Source: JBLIRR01 sp049472395
GTDB lineage: Bacteria > SZUA-182 > DTGQ01 > JBLIRR01
Direction of reading: 5' to 3'
DNA: 64,000 nt
Assembly (NCBI GenBank): GCA_049472395.1
Contig: JBLIRR010000001.1
Coordinates: forward strand, 248,001-312,000
Position 1 is the stretch's first letter. Each line of letters starts with the position of its first letter. This document shows positions 55,437 through 63,972 of this stretch, in pieces. The position numbers and the translations under genes were made by a program. The notes under the pieces are model-generated. The model did not search any database, was not told the origin of the DNA, and saw only the letters and a program-made list of their open reading frames with translations.

Positions 55437-55509
55437 TCTATACTCACAGCCAGTAATTCATTTTGACAGTTTTGTTTCTCGCACGCAGGGTCAGGTCATC
55501 TGCTCAAAA

Positions 55510-56451
55510 TCAGAAATCCTTCTTTGCTAATATAGCTGCTGCAAGAATCGGAATAAGTAATTCATGATGACCCGTGAGAGAATATCCTTTGCCCCTTCCC
55601 AAGGTCGGGCGGGTTACTACATTCTGCAGTGGTCTGTAATGCTGAATAAAATCTAAATTTACGGTTATAAAATCCCTTAATTGCCGGTTCTTGTTGAGTA
55701 CTATGCTAATGGCCTTTAAAAATACCTCTGGCAATATTACTGCAGAGCCTATATTAAAATACACTCCTCCCTTATCAAGGGTTACAATGGTGTCGGTAAA
55801 CTTATAAAAATCCCGCATACTCCCCTCACCAATGCGCGCGCCATCAGCCTCGGGATGCATATGGATAATATCAGTACCAATGGCGATATGCGCCGTGATG
55901 GGTATCTTATACTCCCACGCTGCGCCGAGAAGGGAATAGTCCACATAGGGTGGCTTTTTTTCTCCTATATAATGTGCAATGGATTCTGCAAACCCCATAC
56001 CTTTCTTCACCCCCTGATTTATGATTTGATTCATCAGGGCTCCTGTCTCCTCAGCCATCCCGAATGTGCCTTTATGAAGGGATGCTGCCACATCTTCAGA
56101 GGTCTTCCCGAAGAGTGCAATTTCAAAATCATGGATGAGACATGCTCCATTGACGGCAAGTGCCGTAATAATATCCTTCTCTATGAGGCTGTTTAATACC
56201 GGAGCAAGACCGCATTTAATGACATGCCCGCCAAGAGCAACAATTACTCCTCTTTTCTTCTTCCTCGCCTTGACAGTACTCTCAACAATTTCTTTTATAT
56301 CTTTACCTGCTAAAATATCAGGGAACCACTCCATAAACTTCGCACAAGGTTCATCAGGCAGGGGCGGTTTCGCAAAATCGTCAACAGTTACTTTGCTTGG
56401 CCGGCCCTTTATCGAGTAAGTTATTATTTTCTTATCTTCAGGATTACTCAT
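55510..56451 (-). CDS. Conserved protein of unknown function, deoxyhypusine-synthase-like
   Basis: A 313-aa cytoplasmic protein with no membrane segment. Notable blocks are VIVALGGHVIKCGLAPVL, AVNGACLIHDFEIALFGKT, HIAIGTDIIHMHPEADG, NIGSAVILPEVFLKA and TGHHELLIP. The Gly-rich segments suggest a Rossmann-type NAD fold, and similar proteins are sometimes annotated deoxyhypusine synthase-like, but bacteria of this kind should lack eIF5A. It ends six bases before gmhA starts reading in the same direction, so a link to sugar or heptose metabolism is possible. Confidence 0.6.
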   Translation of the reverse strand: MSNPEDKKIITYSIKGRPSKVTVDDFAKPPLPDEPCAKFMEWFPDILAGKDIKEIVESTVKARKKKRGVIVALGGHVIKCGLAPVLNSLIEKDIITALAVNGACLIHDFEIALFGKTSEDVAASLHKGTFGMAEETGALMNQIINQGVKKGMGFAESIAHYIGEKKPPYVDYSLLGAAWEYKIPITAHIAIGTDIIHMHPEADGARIGEGSMRDFYKFTDTIVTLDKGGVYFNIGSAVILPEVFLKAISIVLNKNRQLRDFITVNLDFIQHYRPLQNVVTRPTLGRGKGYSLTGHHELLIPILAAAILAKKDF

Positions 56452-56457
56452 TGAGGA

Positions 56458-57045
56458 TCACTCATTGGGCTTAAATAATTCTTCTTCTGCCAGATGACAG
56501 ATGATATGGCCTATGGTAATATGTGCTTCCTGGATTCTCGGAGTGTGAGACGACGGCACTTTGATGACCACATCCGAACAGTGCTCGATACTGCCCATAT
56601 TCTCACCTATAAGGGAAATAGTGGAAAGCCCTTTTTCTTTTGCTCTCTCTAAGGCATGTATCACATTGGGCGATCGACCACTTGTGGTAATTCCAAAAGC
56701 AACATCACCAGGGGTTCCGAGGGCTTCAATCTGCCGTGAAAAAATCTCATTATAGTCCCGGTCATTCCCGATACACGTCAGGATAGATGAGTCTGTTGTT
56801 ATGGCAATTGCAGGCAGGGCCTTTCTTTCAATAAGAAAACGGTTGACGAACTCCGCGGCAAGATGCTGGGCATCGGCGGCGCTTCCCCCATTGCCGAAAA
56901 GCAACACTTTACCCCCTGCTTTCAAGGAATCTACTATTATTTCCACTGCCCTACACACAGGCTCAATCCCTGATTCCAATAATTTTCTTTTTACAGAAAT
57001 ACTCTCTTCCAATAATGATGCTATTTTTTCTTTTTTTTCATTCAT
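56458..57045 (-). CDS. gmhA: Phosphoheptose isomerase (SIS domain)
   Basis: A 195-aa SIS-domain enzyme converting sedoheptulose 7-phosphate to heptose 7-phosphate for LPS core or S-layer glycans. FGNGGSAADAQHLAAEFVNR and GITTSGRSPNVIHAL bind the sugar phosphate; EAHITIGHIICHLAE is the C-terminal signature with the zinc His. It is first in an operon with the unknown 313-aa gene. Other heptose genes are outside the window. Confidence 0.92.
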   Translation of the reverse strand: MNEKKEKIASLLEESISVKRKLLESGIEPVCRAVEIIVDSLKAGGKVLLFGNGGSAADAQHLAAEFVNRFLIERKALPAIAITTDSSILTCIGNDRDYNEIFSRQIEALGTPGDVAFGITTSGRSPNVIHALERAKEKGLSTISLIGENMGSIEHCSDVVIKVPSSHTPRIQEAHITIGHIICHLAEEELFKPNE

Positions 57046-57145
57046 ATAAGTGTGCTCTTTCTCTAAAGTATACTTTATCGCCTATAACTTTATTATATTA
57101 TATTATAATATAATCATGTAAAAAAAATAACAATTAAAAAACATT

Positions 57146-57174
57146 TTGCACCTGATCATAAAAAATGATATACT
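57146..57174 (+). promoter_or_regulatory. Sigma-70 promoter of the vapBC-like pair
   Basis: TTGCAC (57146-57151), 17-base spacer, TATACT (57169-57174), 45 bases before the antitoxin ATG. Confidence 0.65.
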
Positions 57175-57219
57175 TAATTTATAGTAAATACAAAGTAAAA
57201 CAATAAGTAAGGTAGAAAA

Positions 57220-57480
57220 ATGATCACAAAAGAATTGCTCAAAGTAGAAATAGAAGAATTACCAGATGAATATCTAGAAGTTTTATTTAAAATTGTTAAG
57301 GCCTTAAAATCACCTGCAGAAACAGAGATTACAAATCAAATTAATACATCAAAGTCAGGTCAATATAATGCACAATTAAGTTGGCCTGATTTCATTAAAG
57401 TAACTTATGGTTGTTTGGCGGATGATCCAATTAAGCGGGGTGATCAAGGAAAATATGAAATTCGAGAAAAAATCCGATGA
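57220..57480 (+). CDS. Antitoxin-like protein partnering a PIN toxin
   Basis: An 86-aa protein. It begins MITKELLKVEIEELPDEYLE and carries WPDFIKVTYGCLADDPIKRG, a pattern usual in short VapB-like antitoxins that pair with PIN toxins. No clear DNA-binding domain is visible. It overlaps the toxin gene by four bases, the normal arrangement. Likely autoregulated. Confidence 0.7.
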   Translation: MITKELLKVEIEELPDEYLEVLFKIVKALKSPAETEITNQINTSKSGQYNAQLSWPDFIKVTYGCLADDPIKRGDQGKYEIREKIR

Positions 57481-57890
57481 TATATTTACTTGATACGAAC
57501 GTGTGTATCAAATATCTAAATGGGCGATCTGAAAGCATTCGACGCCATTTAGAGTCAAAACATCCCCAAGATATTGTTATATGCTCGATTGTTAAAGCCG
57601 AATTGTTTTATGGCGCCATGAAAAGCCAAAATCCGGAAAAAAATCTGGCAGCTCAACGTAAATTTTTAAATCGCTTTGCTTCATTGCCCTTCGATGATAA
57701 CAACACTGCAGAAGTATATGGACGTATTCGTGCTCAATTGGAAGAATTAGGCACACCAATTGGTCCATATGATTTGATCATTGCAGCTATTGCACTAGTA
57801 AATAATGTCACGCTTGTAACACATAATACTCTTGAATTTAAGAGAGTAGTCGGATTAAAGCTGGAAGATTGGGAAGTCCAACAAAATTAA
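57477..57890 (+). CDS. vapC: VapC-type PIN-domain ribonuclease toxin
   Basis: A 137-aa PIN domain. The acidic catalytic residues D6 (LLDTN), E42 (VKAELFYG) and D99 (GPYDLIIAAIAL) are intact, and VTHNTLEF is the C-terminal signature. VapC toxins cleave tRNA or rRNA. The reading frame is complete, so the module looks active, unlike the decayed modules 1.5-3 kb further on. Confidence 0.93.
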   Translation: MIYLLDTNVCIKYLNGRSESIRRHLESKHPQDIVICSIVKAELFYGAMKSQNPEKNLAAQRKFLNRFASLPFDDNNTAEVYGRIRAQLEELGTPIGPYDLIIAAIALVNNVTLVTHNTLEFKRVVGLKLEDWEVQQN

Positions 57891-58187
57891 AAACCTGTCT
57901 TTATTTTTTCTTTTTTTGAAAATTTCCATTTGTCATTTATAATTTTTTATTATATAGTTACACGAAATATTTAATAATTCTTAAATGCTTTTAAAAAATT
58001 TTTCAAAATTTATTTGCATTTAAAAATTATATATGATAAAAGGAGACGTTCTTTAGAATAACACGAGAGATTAACTTGAAAAACTATATATGGAGGGGGT
58101 GATTTTAAAGGCAAAACTTCATTATATGGCAACGAATTAATAACTTTAGAAACTATAATGTTAACATTAGGGAGAGAAGGAGAATCA

Positions 58188-59207
58188 ATGAAAAAATTAT
58201 GCGTTTTATTTACCGTTATTTGTTTAGTCATTGGAGTAAGTGGATTAACTTTTGCAAACGATGCAATAACAATATCCGGCGAAGTGAGAGTTGAGTATGA
58301 TAACTGGTTGTCGAGGGATACAGATGAAAATGGTGCTAAAGCAGATAGGCAAGAAAGATTATATATGGAAAGAGCAGTGTTAAAATTCGCTGTTGATCCG
58401 GGTGGCGATACTACTGGTGCGGTAATTCTTCGATGCGATGGTGATTGGCGGTTAGATACTGCAGCTACTACATGGCGCGCAGACTTTTATACCTATAATG
58501 CTTATGTAAAACATGCTATGATGGATAATAAAATGGCGTTAATGTTAGGTAAATTTAATATCCACATTCCTACGGTTTATGGTATAAGTGGACCAAACAC
58601 TTACTCGTATTTCTATTTTACAAAAGAGGCAAAGAATGGATTAATGCTTAATTTTAAACCAATGGCTGACATGCTCAACATCAATCTTGCGGTAATTGAT
58701 AAAACTCAGGAAGACCAGGGAACTGACACTGATACCAGACCATATGATGTTTATCTTAATGCAAACTATACGGTCATGGATGGATTGGATATATATTTAG
58801 GCTTACTCCAAACACCTGCTGTTGATGTCACAACAGGCGAAAACACTGAGGATATGGAAGTTGCCTTCAATGTGAAATATAAAATGGATAAAATTGCTGC
58901 AACCTTGGAATATTATCAAAGAATGTTAGACTCACAGGATGACGCAGATTTAAGCGTTATTAATCTTGGTGGGAGCTATCAAGTTACAGATGCGATAGCA
59001 CCTTACCTTGCTGTTGAAATAATCGATGATGGCAATGATCTTGATGATGGTAGTGAAACGCTTAATATTATTCTCGGAGCCCATTGGATGGTTACAGACA
59101 ATCTTACCTATGCATTAGAACTTGATAATACTTCCTATGAAGATATTGGAACCACGTCTGTAGATGCGTTAACAAAAATTGGATTGCGCGCACGACTCAC
59201 TTTCTAG
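58188..59207 (+). CDS. Porin-like outer-membrane protein
   Basis: 339 aa from the ATG at 58188, with GAAGGAG upstream; the earlier start at 58158 precedes this ribosome site. Signal peptide KKLCVLFTVICLVIGVSG, cleaved near TFAND. The rest alternates strand-like segments and ends KIGLRARLTF with a terminal Phe, typical of outer-membrane barrels. Acidic loops (DTDENGAKAD, DDGNDLDDGSET) suggest a cation-selective channel. Its own terminator follows. Confidence 0.8.
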   Translation: MKKLCVLFTVICLVIGVSGLTFANDAITISGEVRVEYDNWLSRDTDENGAKADRQERLYMERAVLKFAVDPGGDTTGAVILRCDGDWRLDTAATTWRADFYTYNAYVKHAMMDNKMALMLGKFNIHIPTVYGISGPNTYSYFYFTKEAKNGLMLNFKPMADMLNINLAVIDKTQEDQGTDTDTRPYDVYLNANYTVMDGLDIYLGLLQTPAVDVTTGENTEDMEVAFNVKYKMDKIAATLEYYQRMLDSQDDADLSVINLGGSYQVTDAIAPYLAVEIIDDGNDLDDGSETLNIILGAHWMVTDNLTYALELDNTSYEDIGTTSVDALTKIGLRARLTF

Positions 59208-59221
59208 TTTTTTATAAATTC

Positions 59222-59258
59222 AAAAAAAGGAGAGGAAAATTTCCTCTCCTTTTTTTTT
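59222..59258 (+). terminator. Intrinsic terminator after the porin gene
   Basis: A-rich arm ending GGAGAGGAAA pairs with TTTCCTCTCC followed by nine T (59250-59258). It begins 14 bases past the stop codon. Confidence 0.9.
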
Positions 59259-59307
59259 CTTCCTAAAAATGCAGCGCAGAGCGAAGGCTTTACACATTAA
59301 CCTCTTG

Positions 59308-59440
59308 TTATAGAATCCAATTTTCTACTTTTTTTAAATGAGGGATATTCTCAAAATGATTTACATTGCCTGTTATTAAAATCATTCCGTGTTGAATAGC
59401 AATTGAGGCTATTCTCAAATCTAATAAAAAAATCACTATT
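59308..59440 (-). pseudogene. C-terminal remnant of a second vapC gene
   Basis: Reading the minus strand to the TAA at 59308-59310 gives LDLRIASIAIQHGMILITGN followed by VNHFENIPHLKKVENWIL. This is the last ~40 residues of a VapC PIN toxin, including the fourth acidic site (DLRIAS). Upstream the similarity stops and no start or N-terminal motif is found. A truncated toxin gene. Confidence 0.75.
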
Positions 59441-59470
59441 TTGTTCTATTATTCATTAAACAAAGTTCAG

Positions 59471-59672
59471 ACTCACTTTGTGATCTCTGGGTCCTGTGTG
59501 GTAAAATAATAATCCCCTGAGGGCATTTCCAGGTATGTTTTTTGACAGGATTGACAGGATAAATTTTAAATCCTGTGTATCCTGTTAATCCTGTCAAATA
59601 TTTTTTTAAAGTCCCTTCTGGATAAAAACAACTTAGCGCATATACACTTTTAACTCTTTTGAACGTAACGAT
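59471..59672. repeat. Inverted copy of the composite repeat
   Basis: In reverse orientation it carries the same three parts as 27393-27650: the ACAGAG arm with ATTATTATTTTACCACA (59471-59512), a GACAGGAT hairpin (about 59541-59597) and the MITE body (TTAAAGTCCCTTCTGGATAA onward, 59605-59672). Both MITE terminal repeats are missing. Confidence 0.65.
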
Positions 59673-59723
59673 TGAAGGATCTAATTCGGAAATAACTAGT
59701 AACCATAAATTTCATATTTGCTC

Positions 59724-60202
59724 TTATTCTTCATCTTCAATTGTATCCAACTGCGCAATAAAATGTTCAATTTGAATTTATAGCTGTTGCCAGGCAATTT
59801 CTTGTTTTTTTGCAACAATCAGCATTCTCTCCCAATCAAGCTCAAATGAATAACAATGCCGAAATTTGTGTCGAAATCATCTAAAATTAAATATAATTCA
59901 TCGTTAATAACAGCGGGTCTATATCCCTTAATAGTTATCTTCATTCTCTTTAAGAGGTCCCGGTGCCAAGAATCTACTGAAAGATCATTTTCAAAAAATC
60001 GTGCAATAGATTTAAAAATATTCTCATAGCCATTATAAAAATTATGAAGGTAATAACCGATCACCGCTTTATCAAAATTGCTTACCTGTGTCTTCTTCAT
60101 CTGAAGCTTCGGCTTAAGAGACTGAAATTCCTGATAGATTTTTTTTATTTTTGATAACTCATCCTTAATATCTGCCTTTAAAAGTTCAATATTAGGATTC
60201 AT
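59724..60202 (-). pseudogene. hepT: Decayed hepT (HEPN toxin/antitoxin) gene
   Basis: It starts at MNPNIELLKADIKDEL (60202). HEPN features YLHNFYNGYENIFKSIARFF and WHRDLLKRM are clear. Near 59874-59876 one T is missing: the other frame continues as FRHKFRHCYSFELDWERML, the HEPN RNase motif. In that frame a TAA at 59778-59780 interrupts the gene, then IQIEHFIAQLDTIEDEE runs to a final TAA at 59724. The span of 479 bases confirms a one-base loss from a 160-codon gene. Two independent lesions make it a pseudogene. Confidence 0.85.
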
Positions 60203-60363
60203 AAATTTTAATACCCCTTTCCTTAATTTTGCGAATAAATTCACTATCATCTGCTTGCGTATAAAGATCTATAGTATAAGAAGAAACATCCTGCAAATCC
60301 CTTAGAATTTCTTATTCGTTCTTTTTTATTTTCAATCCAACGATCCCGTAACTTTTCAAACAT
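60192..60363 (-). pseudogene. mntA: Internally deleted mntA-type nucleotidyltransferase gene
   Basis: The N-terminal part (from the ATG at 60361-60363) reads MFEKLRDRWIENKKERIR; the C-terminal part in another frame reads DLYTQADDSEFIRKIKERGI ending KIYES. Both ends fit MNT nucleotidyltransferases that partner HepT, but the middle with the GSxARG and DxD catalytic motifs is gone. The stop overlaps the hepT start (ATGAATCCTAA), as in intact mntA-hepT pairs. Confidence 0.7.
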
Positions 60364-60508
60364 GGATGTGCTCTTTAAATTAAGATAATAATATATTTTT
60401 CATACTTTATAATATATCAATTTTTTTGGTAATCGTAAAGAGAGCCCTATTTACCTCTATAATATTATTATTTATTATTTGTTGAAGGAATATTAAATAC
60501 ATGAGGTG

Positions 60509-61828
60509 TTATGGAAGATTTAGAAGCCATTTAGAGATAGGAATGACACTAATTACACAATCCTGTTCTTTTAATGATTCTTCTTGATTGTTTGTCAATA
60601 TTATTCCTTTTTTTAATCTAAAATGCTTCATCCCTTTTTTTAAGGCACAAATTTCCCTCTCCCTCGTATCAATTAAAGATATATCATAGCAGACCTGGAT
60701 TAATTGCTTGACTCTGCCATTTTCAAAAATCACGAAATCCACTTCCATTCCTTTTGTATTTCTCCAGTAATAAAGCTCATATCCTCGCCTTATAAGCTCT
60801 ATTGCTACTAAATTTTCCAGTGACCTACTTTTATCAGGATTTAAAGAAAGATATTTTATAAAACCATTATCAATAAAATAGACTTTCCTTGGATACTGCA
60901 ACTGATCCTTTACATTATTGGAATAAAATAAAGCCTGGTAAAGAAAAAAAGAGTTTTCCATATAAGTGATATAATTTGAAATAGTATTCTTACTGCACCG
61001 GAATCCCATACTCTTTAGTGTATTGGTGAGTTTTGATATAGAAATATTTAACGAATTCAAAATTAATTTAATAGTGGCAACTAGTAAAGCTTCCTCCTTT
61101 AAATTAAATCGTTCAATCAAATCTCTTTGAACCAAAGTTCTGAAATATTCTTGTACCACTTCTTTACGTTCTAGTTTATCCGCATCAAAAAGTTCTGGAA
61201 AGCCACCATAGATAAGATAGCGCTCAAAAAACCGATTAATTTCAACTTCTTTATGGGAATCTAATGTATCAATAGATACTCCTTGAAAAAAAAGATATTC
61301 TTTGAAACTCAATGGTAGAATTGTAAAATTTAGTGTTCGCCCTCGCAGCTCTGTAGGTATCTCTTTTAATCCTAATTTTGAGCTGGAACCAGTAACAAAC
61401 AATCTATAACCTCTATCCATAATTCTTCTGAGGAACTTTCCCCATCCGGGAATAATATGAATTTCATCCAAAAAAAGAAAGCTGGGCTTTGCCTGATATA
61501 GCTCATCTACTGCATAGAGCAATTGAGTGAGCGTCTCTGTGGATTCAGGAAGCCGCTCATCCTCAAAATTAAAATATATACAGGATTCACCTTTTAACCG
61601 CCCCATAATCAAAAACAAGAGATACGTTTTCCCAACCCGTCGAAAACCAGTGAATGTGAATATTTTATCTGCCTTTATATTTAATAGCGCCTCTATATTA
61701 AAATTTCTTTCCTTTAAATCCTTTATGATAATCTCTTGGTTTTCTTTTAAGATATCTTTGATAATTCTTCGTAGATCCATTTTAATTAGCTTTATCATAC
61801 AATTTTTATCGATATTGTATAGTATCAA
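60509..61828 (-). CDS. AAA_14/DUF4143 family ATPase
   Basis: Up to 439 aa; the start may be the later ATG at 61780 (MDLRRIIKDILKENQE), which would place the two palindromes upstream of the gene. Walker A TGFRRVGKTYLLFLIMG, Walker B PSFLFLDEIHII, and TGSSSKLG as sensor 1. The C-terminal DUF4143 has a nuclease-like core (GFIKYLSLN, YYWRNTKGMEVDFVI). Such proteins are common, often laterally moved, and function is poorly known. It is next to toxin-antitoxin remnants. Confidence 0.85.
   Translation of the reverse strand: MILYNIDKNCMIKLIKMDLRRIIKDILKENQEIIIKDLKERNFNIEALLNIKADKIFTFTGFRRVGKTYLLFLIMGRLKGESCIYFNFEDERLPESTETLTQLLYAVDELYQAKPSFLFLDEIHIIPGWGKFLRRIMDRGYRLFVTGSSSKLGLKEIPTELRGRTLNFTILPLSFKEYLFFQGVSIDTLDSHKEVEINRFFERYLIYGGFPELFDADKLERKEVVQEYFRTLVQRDLIERFNLKEEALLVATIKLILNSLNISISKLTNTLKSMGFRCSKNTISNYITYMENSFFLYQALFYSNNVKDQLQYPRKVYFIDNGFIKYLSLNPDKSRSLENLVAIELIRRGYELYYWRNTKGMEVDFVIFENGRVKQLIQVCYDISLIDTREREICALKKGMKHFRLKKGIILTNNQEESLKEQDCVISVIPISKWLLNLP
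61797..61820. promoter_or_regulatory. Palindrome copy 1 near the ATPase start
   Basis: ATACAAT (61797-61803), 10-base spacer, ATTGTAT (61814-61820). Same arms and spacing as the copy at 61860. Probable operator. Confidence 0.5.
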
Positions 61829-61859
61829 TTTTTATTTTATCAAATATAAATCATTTTAT

Positions 61860-61887
61860 CTATACAATTTTAGCTGATATTGTATAG
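61860..61887. promoter_or_regulatory. Palindrome copy 2 upstream of the ATPase gene
   Basis: CTATACAAT (61860-61868), 10-base spacer, ATTGTATAG (61879-61887). Its centre is 65 bases from the centre of copy 1. Confidence 0.5.
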
Positions 61888-61908
61888 TAGATATGTTTTT
61901 CTCTCCAC

Positions 61909-61941
61909 AATAATGAGCACTACTTAGAAGTGCTCATTATT
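61909..61941. other. Perfect 13-bp hairpin in the ATPase-lysE divergent spacer
   Basis: AATAATGAGCACT (61909-61921) pairs exactly with AGTGCTCATTATT (61929-61941), loop of seven. Neither side has a clear T-tract. It may be an attenuator in the lysE leader or a regulator site. Confidence 0.5.
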
Positions 61942-61993
61942 TATTGTCTTTGTTGTCCCTGTTATGTAAAATAATAGATAAGAAAGGTGTTGC

Positions 61994-62644
61994 ATGATAA
62001 TTATACAGCTTATAGGCATTTTCACAAGTGCTTTTATTATAGCCCTGTCCGGCGCCATGATGCCGGGGCCGCTTCTGACTATCACCATTAGTGAGTCTAT
62101 GGTAAGGGGAAAATGGACAGGTGTATTATTGATCATCGGTCACAGCATCCTCGAGGCAGGATTAATCATTATTATCCTGGCTGGCTTTGGCTCTCTTTTT
62201 AAAATAAATAAGGCAGTTGCAATTATAAGCTTCCTGGGAGGTTTTATTCTATTATGGATGGGCTGGGACACTATCAAGAAAGCCAAAGGCTTAAGCCTGT
62301 CCTTGAATAATGAAAATCCCGTAAAATCCACGTCCGGCCCTATTGTTACCGGTATTTTAGCCAGTATTTCCAATCCTTACTGGATTATTTGGTGGGTTAC
62401 TATCGGTATTGGCTATTTGGCCACGAGCCTTGCTTACGGCTGGCTCGGAATAGCAGCATTTTTTTCTGGCCATATCAGCGCAGACTTCGCCTGGTACACG
62501 CTCATATCATTTAGTATCGCAGGAGGGAAAAAATTTGTCTCTCATCGAATTTACCATGGGGTTCTTGTCACGTGCGGGTGTATTCTCTGCCTCTTTGGTG
62601 TAATTTTTCTGCACCTGGGTTTTCGAAAACTTGGAATTTATTAA
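61994..62644 (+). CDS. LysE/RhtB family exporter
   Basis: A 216-aa inner-membrane protein with about six helices. It starts MIIIQLIGIFTSAFIIALSG and has AMMPGPLLTITISESM, the family motif. Members export amino acids; SNPYWIIWWVTIG is a conserved helix. Substrate not determinable. It stands alone, divergent from the ATPase. Confidence 0.88.
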   Translation: MIIIQLIGIFTSAFIIALSGAMMPGPLLTITISESMVRGKWTGVLLIIGHSILEAGLIIIILAGFGSLFKINKAVAIISFLGGFILLWMGWDTIKKAKGLSLSLNNENPVKSTSGPIVTGILASISNPYWIIWWVTIGIGYLATSLAYGWLGIAAFFSGHISADFAWYTLISFSIAGGKKFVSHRIYHGVLVTCGCILCLFGVIFLHLGFRKLGIY

Positions 62645-62673
62645 AGGCCTCCTTCATTGCATTTCTTCGTTTC

Positions 62674-63972
62674 CTACAATTGCCGTTTATCGATAATCCT
62701 TTTCGCCTTTCCTTCGCTTCTCTGAATGCTTTTTGGCTCGACTAATCTGACCTTCGTATGAATTAAGAGAGTTGATTGCAATTCATGCTCAATTTTTTTC
62801 TCTATTTTCTCTAAATTCTTAATCTCATCTGAAAATAATGTCTCGTTCATTTCTACCTGTACTTCAAGATAATCAAGTTGACCTTTTCTGTCCACGAGCA
62901 ATTGATAATGCGGCTCTACACTTTCAATATTAAGGAGCACTTCTTCAATCTGAGAGGGAAATACATTCACTCCTCGGATGATGAGCATATCATCTGATCT
63001 TCCGAGAACCCTATTCATCCGTCTTGATGTGCGGCCACAGGAGCAGGATGAGGCATGAATAAAGGTAATATCTCTTGTTTTATAGCGCAAAACCGGGGTT
63101 CCTTCTTTGGTGAGAGTGGTTATCACAAGCTCTCCCTTCTCACCATCCGGCAACACCTTGCCTGTCTTCGGGTCTATTATTTCAGGATAAAAATGGTCTT
63201 CAAATATATGCATCCCATTATAACAGTCACATTCCGCGGTTACTCCCGGCCCTATAATTTCAGTTAATCCGTAAATATCAAAGGGCTCAAGGTGCAATTT
63301 CTCCCTGATCTCTTTTTTCATATTCTCGCTCCAGGGCTCTGCTCCGAAGAACCCAGCCTTCAGTGCCAATTTTGAAAAATCGATCCCCTCTTCTTCCCCA
63401 ACCTCCGCAAGGTATAAACAATATGAAGGGGTACAGGTCAGAATTGTCGTCTTAAAATCACACATAACCTGGAGCTGGCGTTTTGTATTACCCCCGGATA
63501 TGGGGATAACATTAGCTCCGATCTTTCGCCCGCCATAGTGAACCCCGAGGCCGCCAGTAAATAATCCATACCCATACGCATTCTGAATAATGTCCTCTTT
63601 GGTGGTTCCCCCCATGCTGAGGGTCCTGGCCATAACCTCTCCCCAAATCTCAATATCATTTATCGTATATGCATCAACAACCGGTTTTCCTGTGGTTCCC
63701 GATGAGGTATGAACCTCAACAATCTCCGATGGATCAACTGCCAAAAGACCAAAAGGATACACTTCCCTCATTTCATCTTTTGTGGTAAAGGGGAGTTTTT
63801 CTATATCAGAAATATGGTTGATATCTGAGGGTTTTACCCCTGCATCATCCATTTTTCTCCTATAAAAAGGCACCTTTGTATAAATTTTCTCCACTAATGT
63901 CTTCAATCGTTCATCCTGCAATTTTTGTAATTTGTCCTGCGGCATTGTTTCATACTGTTTATTCCAAATCAT
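62674..63972 (-). CDS. Phenylacetate-CoA ligase (PaaK-like)
   Basis: A 432-aa AMP-forming ligase. Adenylation motif SSGTTGKPVV, then YGLTEIIGPGV, and RYKTRDIT and LGRSDDMLIIRGVNVFPSQI of the C-terminal domain. It activates phenylacetate or an aromatic acid as a CoA thioester. In anaerobes it is often part of indolepyruvate or amino-acid fermentation (with IorAB). Full length. The start ATG lies 28 bases from the window edge. Confidence 0.92.
   Translation of the reverse strand: MIWNKQYETMPQDKLQKLQDERLKTLVEKIYTKVPFYRRKMDDAGVKPSDINHISDIEKLPFTTKDEMREVYPFGLLAVDPSEIVEVHTSSGTTGKPVVDAYTINDIEIWGEVMARTLSMGGTTKEDIIQNAYGYGLFTGGLGVHYGGRKIGANVIPISGGNTKRQLQVMCDFKTTILTCTPSYCLYLAEVGEEEGIDFSKLALKAGFFGAEPWSENMKKEIREKLHLEPFDIYGLTEIIGPGVTAECDCYNGMHIFEDHFYPEIIDPKTGKVLPDGEKGELVITTLTKEGTPVLRYKTRDITFIHASSCSCGRTSRRMNRVLGRSDDMLIIRGVNVFPSQIEEVLLNIESVEPHYQLLVDRKGQLDYLEVQVEMNETLFSDEIKNLEKIEKKIEHELQSTLLIHTKVRLVEPKSIQRSEGKAKRIIDKRQL

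Larger units (their letters stand above)
59208..59723. other. Intergenic debris: terminator, vapC remnant and mosaic repeats
   Basis: No intact gene. It holds the porin terminator, a minus-strand vapC fragment (59308-59440) and a reverse-oriented copy of the composite repeat (59471-59672). Confidence 0.6.

Noticed and set aside
58080..58140. A 16-codon open frame (MEGVILKAKLHYMATN) before the porin
   Set aside because: Too short, no conservation that can be judged, and no clear ribosome site.
59874..59876. hepT frameshift as a mere sequencing error
   Set aside because: A second, independent nonsense codon at 59778 and the deletion in mntA favour real decay.
59819..60250. A complete 143-aa hepT gene
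   Set aside because: The last ~18 codons are out of frame; the true continuation lies in the next frame and is interrupted again, so it is listed as a pseudogene.
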